Positions 7,566-15,354 of a DNA stretch of 19,232 nt are shown piece by piece. Source of the DNA: Parcubacteria group bacterium (GTDB lineage Bacteria; Patescibacteriota; Minisyncoccia; Phycocordibacterales; GCA-002724975); assembly GCA_002724975.1 (NCBI GenBank), contig PBQF01000075.1:1-19232 (forward strand), written 5' to 3'. A program made the position numbers and the translations under genes. How positions within the stretch are numbered: the stretch's first letter is position 1; each line of letters begins with the position of its first letter. The notes beneath the pieces were generated by a model. It was not told the origin of the DNA. It did not search any database and saw only the letters and a program-made list of their open reading frames with translations.

Positions 7566-8307
7566 CTAACTTAAGTATGTCTTTTACAATTTTTTCTGCG
7601 TTTTTAAGGTCTTTGTGGTCGTCTATTTCAATCCACAGCAACCCTCTGGTATTTACAGGGCGTACATTGTTTTTATCCATTATTCTCTGTACGGCGAAGG
7701 TAAATAGTTGATCAAGAATATTTTCCTCGACCACTTTTTTTAATTCCTCGTACAATACTACCACCCCATCGTTCTGGAAGCGATAGATGCCAATAGCATC
7801 ACCATGTGTGTCTTTTGGAGGAATTTTTTTACTTGCGTTTTTAATAAGCCCATCCACTATAGTAACTTTCATAGCGTCTTCTGAAAGTTCCCCTGTTAGT
7901 GTCTCATCTACTGCCATTGCAATGCTGTGGCTTGTTTTTAACATTTCTTCCATTACTATTCTTGGGCATATCGTATCTGCATTTATTACAATAATGTCAT
8001 TTTTTACAGAATCTTTTGCAAGCCAAAGAGAATAAGTACTGTTGGTTTTTTCATATATTGGATTGTAAATATACTCTATAGCAACATTTTTATATTTATT
8101 ACCTAAACGTTTTTTAAACTCATCCCCACAATGTCCCACAACAATGACAGCCTGTTCTATGCCGCAGTCTGATAATGTGTCAAGAGCGTATTCAATAATG
8201 GGCTTATTATTTAAAAGGAGCAATGCTTTACATGTGTTTTTTGTGAGTGGCAATAGTCTTGTTCCTCTACCTGCAGCCAATATAACAGCTTTTGTGGACA
8301 CCTTCAT
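7546..8307 (-). CDS. Sugar/alcohol-phosphate nucleotidyltransferase (LicC/IPCT-like)
   Basis: Predicted to couple a nucleoside triphosphate, probably CTP, to a phosphorylated small molecule. The 253-aa NTP-transferase fold begins AVILAAGRGTRLLPLT with the following K27-A-L. NADT (Asp111) and WIEIDD (Asp229/230) supply the two metal-binding positions. KTNSTYSLWLAK, AMKVTI and GDAIGIYRF are typical of the branch containing phosphocholine cytidylyltransferase (LicC) and inositol-1-phosphate cytidylyltransferase, rather than glucose-1-phosphate enzymes. It is the first gene of a minus-strand operon ending in a CDP-alcohol phosphotransferase, which supports CTP as the nucleotide. A promoter-like TGC-TATAAA sits 16 nt upstream inside an inverted repeat. 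The phospho-alcohol (choline-P, ethanolamine-P, glycerol-P, inositol-P, ribitol-P or aminoethylphosphonate) cannot be decided from sequence. Confidence 0.85.
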   Translation of the reverse strand: MKVSTKAVILAAGRGTRLLPLTKNTCKALLLLNNKPIIEYALDTLSDCGIEQAVIVVGHCGDEFKKRLGNKYKNVAIEYIYNPIYEKTNSTYSLWLAKDSVKNDIIVINADTICPRIVMEEMLKTSHSIAMAVDETLTGELSEDAMKVTIVDGLIKNASKKIPPKDTHGDAIGIYRFQNDGVVVLYEELKKVVEENILDQLFTFAVQRIMDKNNVRPVNTRGLLWIEIDDHKDLKNAEKIVKDILKLDEQDRL

Positions 8308-8338
8308 AAATTCTTTTCTTAGCTTTATAGCAAGCTAA
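8308..8338 (-). promoter_or_regulatory. Extended -10 promoter for the minus-strand operon, within an inverted repeat
   Basis: On the minus strand TGC-TATAAA (8332 to 8324) gives an extended -10 box whose expected start point would be about 10 nt before the ATG at 8307. The box is embedded in a perfect 7-bp inverted repeat: TTAGCTT (8319-8325) and AAGCTAA (8332-8338) around a 6-bp centre. No good -35 is seen. The overlap suggests an operator, but chance cannot be excluded in AT-rich DNA. A further TATAAT occurs upstream on the same strand at 8360-8355. Confidence 0.45.
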
Positions 8339-8482
8339 TTCTTAAATCTAATAAATTATAAAACATGATAGCGTAGATCACTGTAAATTTTTGAGATGCC
8401 CTTTAGCTCTAATTTGGGCAACAAAGCCATTTATACTCCAATTGAGACATAAAATCAAGCAGTACTTTTCTTGCATTGTCCA

Positions 8483-8497
8483 TGTTATAGTCACCGT
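8483..8497 (+). promoter_or_regulatory. Extended -10 promoter, predicted leaderless start for the flippase gene
   Basis: TGT-TATAGT (8483-8491) matches the extended -10 pattern TGn-TATAAT at five of six hexamer bases. Its last base is 6 nt before the ATG at 8498, so the usual start point about 7 nt downstream falls on the A of that ATG. This placement argues for a leaderless mRNA and decides the start at 8498 over an in-frame TTG at 8471, which would lie upstream of the promoter. Confidence 0.55.
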
Positions 8498-9772
8498 ATG
8501 ATTGAGTCTATAAGAGGAAAAATATACGATTTTCTAAGGAAATCTGAGAAATATACAGATACAGACATGCTCTATCTTGTGAAAGGTGGGGGGTGGCTTT
8601 CAATAAGTCAGGGTTTAACTACTATAACTGGCTTTTTACTTCTAATTCTCTTCACAAATCTCTTGCCCAAAGAAACTTATGGTACATACAGATATATATT
8701 GTCATTTGTTAGTATTCTTTCAATTTTTTCTCTAAAAGGAGTTTCAACTTCTATAATCCAAGCAATATCTCGTGGTTATGAAGGTGATATATCTACTGCA
8801 TTTAAAACAAAACTTAAATATGGACTTCTAGTAACTTTGGCTGGATTTTTAATTGGTGGATATTATTATTTGAATGACAATGTTGAATTAGCGATTTCAT
8901 TTTGGATTCTTGGAGTTCTGTCTCCACTTATGAATGCAATGTATTTATACAGAGCAATTTTAAATGGTTTAAAACTATTTAAAACTACTGCAATCTATGA
9001 AGTTATTTCTCAAATTATTTCTTTAATAGTACTAGGAGTCACCGTTTATTTAACAGACAATATTGTTGTAATTATTACTCTTTATTTTTCTAATTATGTT
9101 CTTATGAGAGGGTTCTTTTTTTGGTATACTTTTGAAAGAATTAAATTTAATGAAAAAAAAGACTCAAGTACTATCACTTATGGGAAACATCTGTCTCTAT
9201 TGAAAGCTATTGAAGGAATTGCTGGTCAGATAGATAAAGTTTTAGTATTCCATTATTTGGGTGCTGCACCTCTTGCTCTTTATGCTCTAGCTGTTACTCC
9301 TGTTAATCAAATTAGGAGTTTTGTAAATAATATTAGGCCATTAGCTTTACCAAAATTTAGTATTAGTAATATTAGTGAACTTAAAAAGACGCTTCCTAAA
9401 AAGATATTTAAATTTGAATTAATACTTTTACCAATTGTTGTTATCTATATTTTTGCTGCTCCATTTATTTTTAAATATGTTTTCCCTGATTACATAGAGG
9501 CAGTGATGTTTTCTCAAGTTTTAGCAATTATGATAATTTTTGTACCTAGAACTTTATTGACAGTTGCTCTTACGGCACAGAAGCGTACAAAAGAACTTTA
9601 TATAATTAAAATTGTTACACCAATATTTCGTATTGCTATTCTTTTTGTTTTTGTTATTAATTTCGGAATTTGGGGTGTTGTATGGGGGACACTTATTACA
9701 GAGATATTTAAATATATTCTCTATTTTGGCTTATTTATAAGTATTAAACCTCTTCCAGGGGAGACTAATTAA
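8498..9772 (+). CDS. Oligosaccharide flippase, Wzx/MOP superfamily
   Basis: A 424-aa polytopic membrane protein predicted to move a lipid-linked oligosaccharide from the inner to the outer leaflet. The N-terminus (MIESIRGKIYDFLRK) is cytoplasmic and basic. It is followed by the start of the MATE-like fold: GGGWLSISQGLTTITGFLLL, NLLPKETYGTYRYILS and an AISRGYEGD loop. About a dozen hydrophobic helices run to the C-terminus, as in polysaccharide exporters. The start at 8498 is chosen because a -10 box lies just upstream. It is the first gene of the second plus-strand operon and ends in TAATG, where its stop and the next gene's ATG share one base. Substrate specificity is not visible; the neighbouring GT4 glycosyltransferases probably build the cargo. 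Confidence 0.88.
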   Translation: MIESIRGKIYDFLRKSEKYTDTDMLYLVKGGGWLSISQGLTTITGFLLLILFTNLLPKETYGTYRYILSFVSILSIFSLKGVSTSIIQAISRGYEGDISTAFKTKLKYGLLVTLAGFLIGGYYYLNDNVELAISFWILGVLSPLMNAMYLYRAILNGLKLFKTTAIYEVISQIISLIVLGVTVYLTDNIVVIITLYFSNYVLMRGFFFWYTFERIKFNEKKDSSTITYGKHLSLLKAIEGIAGQIDKVLVFHYLGAAPLALYALAVTPVNQIRSFVNNIRPLALPKFSISNISELKKTLPKKIFKFELILLPIVVIYIFAAPFIFKYVFPDYIEAVMFSQVLAIMIIFVPRTLLTVALTAQKRTKELYIIKIVTPIFRIAILFVFVINFGIWGVVWGTLITEIFKYILYFGLFISIKPLPGETN

Positions 9773-10866
9773 TGAAAATTATTTATTTAGCCAACGCCAG
9801 AATTCCAACCCAAAAAACACATGGAATTCAAATAATGAATATGTCCGAAACATTTGCTGACTTAGGTCATGAAGTTGAGCTTGTTGTACCTAAGAGAATT
9901 AATGATTTAGAAGAAAATCCCTTTAAATTCTATGGAGTTAAAAATAATTTCAATATAAAAACTCTTTGGTCTCTTGATTTAACTCGTTTTGGGTTTTTAG
10001 GATTTTTGATTCAATCATTCACTTTTGGGATTTCATCTTTCTTCTATTTAAAAAAAACCAACAATGATTTAATTTATGGAAGAGACGAATTCTCTCTCTT
10101 TTTTATAAGTTTTTTGAAAAAATCTTTTGTTTGGGAAGCACATGACGCAAGAGACAACTTTTTAATAAGAAGAATCCTTAAGAAAGCACAAAAAATAATC
10201 ACCATTACAAAAGGACTAAAAGATTTCTATGTGAATCGAGATATTTCTCCAGAAAAAATAATCGTTTCTCCTGACGGAGTTGATGTTAATCAATTCAATA
10301 TAAATATTTCAAAAGAAGAAGCAAAAAAGAAAACAGGATTACATCAGTACTCAAAAATAGCTCTATATAGTGGCCATTTGTATGACTGGAAAGGAGTTCA
10401 TATCTTAGCAGAGTCAGCTAAACTTCTTTCAGATTCTGTTTTCGTATTTGTAGGAGGCAATGATAAGGATATTAATAATTTTAAAAATGAATATTCTCAA
10501 CTTAAAAACATAGTTGTTGTAGGCAGAAGGGCACACAATGAAATCCCTTTTTATTTAAAGTCTGCTGATGTTCTGGTTTTACCTAACTCAAGTAAGGAAG
10601 ATATTTCAAAACTTTATACCTCACCTCTAAAACTTTTTGAATACATGGCCTCAAATGTGCCAATCGTTGCTTCAGATTTACCGTCACTTAGGGAAGTTCT
10701 AAATGAACAAAATGCAGTTTTGGTAAGTCCTGACAATCCAAATGCTTTAGCTCAGGGCATTGAAAGTGCTTTTGGTAGAGATGACCTAGCTCGGAGTGCT
10801 CTGAGGGATGTAGAAAAGTATAGTTGGGATGAGAGAGCAAAAAGTATTTTAAATAATATTAAATAG
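9772..10866 (+). CDS. GT4-family glycosyltransferase
   Basis: A soluble or membrane-associated GT-B retaining glycosyltransferase of 364 aa, predicted to add a sugar from a nucleotide donor to the growing lipid-linked glycan on the cytoplasmic side. The N-terminal Rossmann half starts MKIIYLANARIPTQKTHG, typical of GT4 acceptor-binding domains. The linker has SPDGVD (166-171). The C-terminal donor-binding half has ALYSGHLYDWKGV, then VLVLPNSS, then SPLKLFEYMASNVPIVASD (284-302) with the acidic residue that contacts the donor in GT4 enzymes. The start overlaps the flippase stop by one base, so translation is probably coupled. The next gene starts 2 nt after the stop. Donor and linkage are unknown. 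Confidence 0.9.
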   Translation: MKIIYLANARIPTQKTHGIQIMNMSETFADLGHEVELVVPKRINDLEENPFKFYGVKNNFNIKTLWSLDLTRFGFLGFLIQSFTFGISSFFYLKKTNNDLIYGRDEFSLFFISFLKKSFVWEAHDARDNFLIRRILKKAQKIITITKGLKDFYVNRDISPEKIIVSPDGVDVNQFNINISKEEAKKKTGLHQYSKIALYSGHLYDWKGVHILAESAKLLSDSVFVFVGGNDKDINNFKNEYSQLKNIVVVGRRAHNEIPFYLKSADVLVLPNSSKEDISKLYTSPLKLFEYMASNVPIVASDLPSLREVLNEQNAVLVSPDNPNALAQGIESAFGRDDLARSALRDVEKYSWDERAKSILNNIK

Positions 10867-10868
10867 AC

Positions 10869-12953
10869 ATGAGAAGAAAGATAATTATTTTAGGTAATAA
10901 ATTAACCAGAGGCGGAGCAGAAGCTGTCATTGTTTCTCAAGTTAACCTTTTACATAAGAGTGGTTATGATGTTTATCTTGGGTTGTTAAGAAGTACTAAT
11001 AAGGATGACACTTTTTATGAGAATCTCCATATACCAAAGGATCATTTGATTCATTTTGGCTTTGGGTCATTATTTAATCCCATATCTTTATTTAGAATTA
11101 TATCTTTTCTAAAGAGGGAATATTTCCATATGATTATCACTCATTTATTTGAAAGTAATTTTATCGGTCGTATAGCAGCATTTTTCGCGAGAGTTCCAAT
11201 CATAACCTCAACAGAGCATAGTGTTTATTTTGTTAAATCAAAATGGCAAATTATCGTTAATAGATGGTTGTCTAAATTAACCGATGTCATTTTTGGAGTC
11301 TCAAGTATAGTCGTAGATTTTACGGTCGAGCAGGAGAATATCCCCAGAGAGAAATTTGAAGTCTTACAACAAATTGTAGATCCAAGTATCAGTCTTTTCT
11401 CTAAATCAGATATTTTGCAGAAGTTTGGTATTTCTGATGATCGAATGGTTGTAATAACGGTTGCTAGATTTAGTGAAGAAAAAGGTGTGCAGAAAATACC
11501 CCAAATCGCTTCTCTTTGTAAAAAATCTTTAGGTAAGGATATGCCAGTATTTTTAGTAGCAGGTTATGGGCCGTTAGAGAGTGATTTAAGATCAGAGATT
11601 GATAAACATAATTTGGGTAAAGATGTTTTTGTTATAGCTGACTCTGTTTTAGCCAAAGAGTATCTAGCTGCCGGAGATGTATTCTTGCTTCCTTCCAATA
11701 GGGAAGGTATGCCCGTTGCTATGCTTGAAGCTATGGCTAATAACCTGGTTCCTGTGGGTTCAAGAGTAGGTGGTGTCCCAGAGATAGTACAACCGGGCAA
11801 TGGTTTTATAATAGAAAAAGATAATCTGAAAGGTTTTGCTGATAACTTAATTTCTCTATCCAAGAATCGTGAAGATTTAAATAAAAGAAAAATAGAATCT
11901 AAGAAAAGAGCAATCAATTACATTAAGAAATCAGGAGGTGATTTCTTAGAAAAAGTTGATAAACTTTTTGGTAAAATTGAAAGTGGAATGAAATTTGTTA
12001 TTACAGTGGATACAGAAGGAGATAATCAATGGAAAGAAGGAAACATAGTGTCACTCTCAAATATTAAATCTCTACCTCGTTTTCAAGAACTTTGTGAAAA
12101 ATATAATTTTATTCCCACTTATCTAATTACAGACGAAGTAGCCACAGATAGTTTTTCGATAGATCTTTTAAGTAATTGGCAAGATTTAAAGAAAGCTGAA
12201 GTTGGGTCCCATTTGCACCCCTGGACCTCTCCTTCGCTTGTAGACAGATTGAAAGGCGAGCATGTTTTTCCTAGTGAATTGACCAGAGAAGAATTTAAAA
12301 AAGCTCTTACTGATTTAACAGACTCTATTGAATCAGGTTTCAAGATAAAGCCTACTAGCTATCGTGCAGGTAGATGGGGTTTTAACAATATGCAAATTAA
12401 AGTCTTGGAAGAGTTGGGGTACATTGTTGATTGTTCTGTTTCACCAAAAATTGATTGGAGAAATACTGTGGGCAAGAAAAATAGCAATGGTGGTCCGGAT
12501 TTTAGAGGATTAAAGACAAGACCTTATTACTTTTCTGATTCTAAAGTTTTGGAAGTTCCTATAACTATTTTATATACCGGTCTTTTTTCTAAGGTAGATG
12601 GGTATATGGAAAAACTTTTTTCTAAAATGGATGATGGTTTTTTAAAAAGGGTATTTAATAGACTGTTTTTTCAAATGAAGTGGACTAGAGTTTTTCCTGA
12701 AAGTTCAGTTTCTGACTGGAAAAAGATTTTAAAAACTGCACAGAAAAATAACTTACCTGTGATAGAATTCATGATTCACTCTAGCGAGTTGTCTTCTGGA
12801 ACTAGCCCTTACACTAAGACCCCCGAAAGTGTAGAGAGGGTCTATAGAGAATTAGAAAATATGTTTAGAATTTTCTCTGAAGCTGGTCTTGTTGGTATTG
12901 GTCTATCAGATTTTGCAAGAAATTTCAAAAAAGGATATGAAAGGGTTTCCTAA
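10869..12953 (+). CDS. Fused GT4 glycosyltransferase and polysaccharide deacetylase-like protein
   Basis: A 694-aa two-domain protein. Residues 1-370 form a GT4 glycosyltransferase: LTRGGAEAV near the N-terminus, TVARFSEEKG (197-206), AGYGPL, and EGMPVAMLEAMANNLVPVGS (279-298) followed by GGVPEIV. Residues 374-690 form a NodB-fold deacetylase-like domain: VTVDTEGDN (379-386, D381 and E383), GSHLHPW (446-452, H448 and H450) and SYRAGRWGFN (R499), matching the metal and catalytic motifs of the family. The deacetylase half begins exactly at an in-frame Met (374, base 11988), as expected if two genes fused, and internal initiation there is possible. One enzyme could add an N-acetyl sugar and deacetylate it. 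It overlaps the next gene by 17 nt. A sequencing error joining two genes is possible but would need loss of an in-frame stop. Confidence 0.85.
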   Translation: MRRKIIILGNKLTRGGAEAVIVSQVNLLHKSGYDVYLGLLRSTNKDDTFYENLHIPKDHLIHFGFGSLFNPISLFRIISFLKREYFHMIITHLFESNFIGRIAAFFARVPIITSTEHSVYFVKSKWQIIVNRWLSKLTDVIFGVSSIVVDFTVEQENIPREKFEVLQQIVDPSISLFSKSDILQKFGISDDRMVVITVARFSEEKGVQKIPQIASLCKKSLGKDMPVFLVAGYGPLESDLRSEIDKHNLGKDVFVIADSVLAKEYLAAGDVFLLPSNREGMPVAMLEAMANNLVPVGSRVGGVPEIVQPGNGFIIEKDNLKGFADNLISLSKNREDLNKRKIESKKRAINYIKKSGGDFLEKVDKLFGKIESGMKFVITVDTEGDNQWKEGNIVSLSNIKSLPRFQELCEKYNFIPTYLITDEVATDSFSIDLLSNWQDLKKAEVGSHLHPWTSPSLVDRLKGEHVFPSELTREEFKKALTDLTDSIESGFKIKPTSYRAGRWGFNNMQIKVLEELGYIVDCSVSPKIDWRNTVGKKNSNGGPDFRGLKTRPYYFSDSKVLEVPITILYTGLFSKVDGYMEKLFSKMDDGFLKRVFNRLFFQMKWTRVFPESSVSDWKKILKTAQKNNLPVIEFMIHSSELSSGTSPYTKTPESVERVYRELENMFRIFSEAGLVGIGLSDFARNFKKGYERVS

Positions 12954-13821
12954 AAAACTTATTCCTGTGATTCTTTGCCAGGAAGATGGAGAGAATTTAA
13001 TTTCATTAGGTAACGAAGATTTTATTTTGAATAGTTCTTTGAAGTGCAGTAAATGTGAGAGGGAATATCATATTAAAAATGGAATTTTCTATATAGACAG
13101 TCGGGACAAGGATACTTTGATGGAAAAGGAGATTGAAGCTAGAGATGCGTCAGCTAAAGGCTATGATCGTAGACTTTCGTCTCGTTATTATAAAGAAATT
13201 CCTCCTACTCTTAAGGCCCTAGAAGTTAATAAAGATAGTAAAGTTATTGAGTACGGGTGTGGAACTGGGCGAGTGACGGAACATATTTTTAATAAAGTGG
13301 ATTTAATATTAGCCATAGACTTTTCTCCTGAATCATTAAAAATTCTCCAACGAAAAGCTCAAAACACAGATAATATTGGTCTAGTTTGCACTGACGCCTC
13401 AACTTTTAAAACCAAAAAGTCTTTTTTTGACCGAGCACTTTCAGTTCAAGTTCTTGAGCATATTCCTACAAAAGACAGGAGAAATGTCTCTGTTTTAAAT
13501 GCATATGATACTTTAAAAAACAAGGGAATATTTGTTTTGAGTTGTTATCATCAAGATATGCGTAGAAAATTAAATAAAAAACCTCAAGAAGGTACTCATC
13601 CTTCTGGTATATTTTTCCACTACTTCACTAAAGGCGAGCTTTCTAATTTATTTAAATCCTTTTCAAAGGTTAAAATAAAACCAATTGATATTACTCTACC
13701 CTTTGAAGCAAGATTACATTTACCGAGTTTTTTAGGAGGATTTATTTCAAAAGTATTAGAATACATACCCTTCTTAAATAATTTTGGCCATTTACTTTTA
13801 GTTAGAGCAGAAAAGGAATAA
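12937..13821 (+). CDS. SAM-dependent methyltransferase with Trm112-like N-terminal zinc segment
   Basis: A 294-aa protein from the ATG at 12937, which is preferred over an upstream in-frame start at 12889 that would reach 65 nt into the preceding gene. The N-terminal 50 residues hold C14, then C37 and C40 in KCSKCEREYHIKNGIFYI, a Trm112-like arrangement seen in many bacterial fused methyltransferases. The methyltransferase fold follows: VIEYGCGTGRVT (103-114) binds SAM, AIDFS ends strand 2, and SVQVLEHIP (169-177) is the post-motif. It overlaps the GT4-deacetylase gene by 17 nt and precedes a FemAB-like gene by 7 nt. By context it methylates a surface-glycan component or intermediate, but the substrate is not evident. 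Confidence 0.82.
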   Translation: MKGFPKKLIPVILCQEDGENLISLGNEDFILNSSLKCSKCEREYHIKNGIFYIDSRDKDTLMEKEIEARDASAKGYDRRLSSRYYKEIPPTLKALEVNKDSKVIEYGCGTGRVTEHIFNKVDLILAIDFSPESLKILQRKAQNTDNIGLVCTDASTFKTKKSFFDRALSVQVLEHIPTKDRRNVSVLNAYDTLKNKGIFVLSCYHQDMRRKLNKKPQEGTHPSGIFFHYFTKGELSNLFKSFSKVKIKPIDITLPFEARLHLPSFLGGFISKVLEYIPFLNNFGHLLLVRAEKE

Positions 13822-13828
13822 ATTTAGT

Positions 13829-14545
13829 ATGAAATCATATAATTATAGAAGTTTAATATTCAAAAAAGGTTGGAGATGGTTTACCGAACCTGCTGATGTT
13901 TCTGGTCTTGATATGGTAGACATCTTTTCTTATGAAGATAAGAATTTAGATGGCTTTCGTAAAAAAGTGGGTTTAACCACTGTTGTAAAACTTGATAAAA
14001 GCTTAGATGATATTTGGTCTGGTTTTAGAAAAAAATTCATAGCAGAGCAAATCAAAAAAGGGGAGAGGTTAGGTATAAAGGTGGTCTTCGATAAGAATTT
14101 CGACAAATTCTTTAAAATCTATCAAGAGTTTAGAAAGAATAAGGGCCTGCCAGAAGAATCACATTCTTTGTTACAGAGAGAGGGAACGTTAGTTTCAGCC
14201 TATTATGGAGGTAAAATGATTGCTGGCGGTGTATTTTTAGCAGATGAAAAATATATTCGAGCTTGGGTCTTGGCTTCAAAGAGACTCTCAGACGAAGAAA
14301 AGAAGTTAAGAGAAATCACAGGTTGGGCTAATCGAATGATTATATGGGAGGTGGTTAAATTTGCTAAAAAGCGTAATATGGCTTGGGTAGATTTAGGAGG
14401 TCTCGATTCTCACCCTGAAGAGGACTCACTCTCAGTATTTAAGGAAGCTTTTGGCGGAGAAAGGGTCAATACATACTTTTACCACAAGGCCTACTCACTT
14501 TTGTTAAAGGTATGGATAAAAGTAAGAGGATATATACACAAATGA
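13829..14545 (+). CDS. Short FemAB-like (GNAT-fold) aminoacyl/acyltransferase
   Basis: A 238-aa protein with the core of a FemAB/BioF2-type acyltransferase: LDDIWSGFRKKFIAEQIKKGER (59-80), which resembles the 'W..f....R..I.ka.k.G' start of the fold, then an IYQEFRKNKGLP segment. LVSAYYGGKMIAGGVFL (121-137) is a GNAT-like strand pair, and WVDLGGLD...FKEAFGGE (187-211) closely resembles the D-GG...FK.gFGg signature of FemAB proteins. It is shorter than typical FemAB enzymes (about 330-420 aa), suggesting a single GNAT-like unit. Family members transfer amino acids from tRNA to peptidoglycan precursors or acyl groups to sugars; here glycan acylation or aminoacylation fits the locus. AAAGGA lies upstream at 13812-13817 as a weak ribosome site. 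The TGA stop overlaps the next ATG (ATGA). Confidence 0.72.
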   Translation: MKSYNYRSLIFKKGWRWFTEPADVSGLDMVDIFSYEDKNLDGFRKKVGLTTVVKLDKSLDDIWSGFRKKFIAEQIKKGERLGIKVVFDKNFDKFFKIYQEFRKNKGLPEESHSLLQREGTLVSAYYGGKMIAGGVFLADEKYIRAWVLASKRLSDEEKKLREITGWANRMIIWEVVKFAKKRNMAWVDLGGLDSHPEEDSLSVFKEAFGGERVNTYFYHKAYSLLLKVWIKVRGYIHK

Positions 14546-15309
14546 CATTCGATGAATACAAAAAAATAGTTCATGCTCCAAAAGTAAAGAAAATGGAGAA
14601 AGACAAAATCTATCATGTGGAAAGGTTAATTTCTGCGCGTATTTCTTATTTTATCACCTCTAATTTAAAGTGGATTAAACCAAATCAACTGACTCTTCTG
14701 TCTTTCGCTATTTTACTTGGGGTTTTTATTATTAGTTTGTTTAAAATAGGTATTGAATATTTTTGGACTCCAATTTTACAATTGTTTGCTTTATACCTAA
14801 TAACAATTATAGATAAAGTTGATGGTGAAGTTGCTAGAGTTTTAAATCACCACACTCAAAAGGGTATGTATCATGACAGAATGGTTCATTTTCTCTACCC
14901 ACTTGTTCTTTATTTTGTTATTGCTTGGTATTTCTTTAATTATAATGATAATCTCTTAGCTTTTGGTGGGACATTGATTCTTGCAGTTCTTACATCTCGT
15001 TTAGAAACTTTCTCTGAAACGAAAGAACTAATCAGGAAAAAAATCAAAGAAGAAAGGCCTATTTTAAAAGATTTGATAATAAGATCAAAATCTCAATATA
15101 ATCTAATTTTACCCATTCGTCTTTTTTATTATGCAACCTTTATGGTTTACGCCTGGACTTTACTCTATTATTTAATTATCTTTATTGTCGGATTTTATTC
15201 ATCTGATACAGCAACTCTCTTATATTATCTTCATTTAATAATTTCTCTTATTGTAATTGGTTATAGGGTGCTCTATTACTACCCAAATAAGAAAATATCA
15301 ATATATTAA
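14542..15309 (+). CDS. CDP-alcohol phosphotransferase (membrane), second copy, His variant
   Basis: Membrane enzyme of the CDP-alcohol phosphatidyltransferase superfamily. The start at 14542 forms an ATGA overlap with the upstream stop and is preferred over an in-frame ATG at 14512; it gives 255 aa. Numbering from the longer form, the signature is D101, D104-G105, A108-R109, G118 and D122, with His126 where the family normally has the final Asp. This is the same change as in the minus-strand copy at 5436. The segment after it is hydrophobic, giving about six helices with polar loops. It closes the operon that begins with the flippase. It could add a phospho-alcohol substituent to the glycan or its lipid anchor, perhaps using the same CDP donor made by the nucleotidyltransferase at 7546-8307. 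Confidence 0.85.
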   Translation: MTFDEYKKIVHAPKVKKMEKDKIYHVERLISARISYFITSNLKWIKPNQLTLLSFAILLGVFIISLFKIGIEYFWTPILQLFALYLITIIDKVDGEVARVLNHHTQKGMYHDRMVHFLYPLVLYFVIAWYFFNYNDNLLAFGGTLILAVLTSRLETFSETKELIRKKIKEERPILKDLIIRSKSQYNLILPIRLFYYATFMVYAWTLLYYLIIFIVGFYSSDTATLLYYLHLIISLIVIGYRVLYYYPNKKISIY

Positions 15310-15338
15310 ATTACTCAATAGCAACTAACTTTTTGTTG

Positions 15339-15354
15339 TGATAAACTGATGCGC
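15339..15354 (+). promoter_or_regulatory. Extended -10 promoter, predicted leaderless start
   Basis: TGA-TAAACT (15339-15347) matches TGn-TATAAT at four of six hexamer positions and lies in the 39-bp gap after the CDP-alcohol enzyme gene. The expected start point about 7 nt downstream falls on the second of two in-frame ATGs (15349 and 15355). This supports 15355 as the true, leaderless start. No -35 or ribosome site is seen. Confidence 0.42.

Noticed and set aside
7787..8338. Plus-strand open frames at 7787-8035 and 8144-8338
   Set aside because: Both lie antisense to the nucleotidyltransferase gene and its promoter, and neither shows conserved motifs.
8397..8420. TGCCC/GGGCA inverted repeat upstream of the flippase gene
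   Set aside because: Only a 5-bp stem with a 14-nt loop; too weak to call an operator or terminator.
11564..12343. Minus-strand open frames at 11564-11917 and 12119-12343
   Set aside because: Antisense to the strongly supported GT4-deacetylase gene.
14543..14545. Possible UGA recoding, as in some CPR lineages
   Set aside because: TGA here coincides with the ATGA junction to the next gene and reading through adds only a few codons before TAG; other genes contain no internal TGA.
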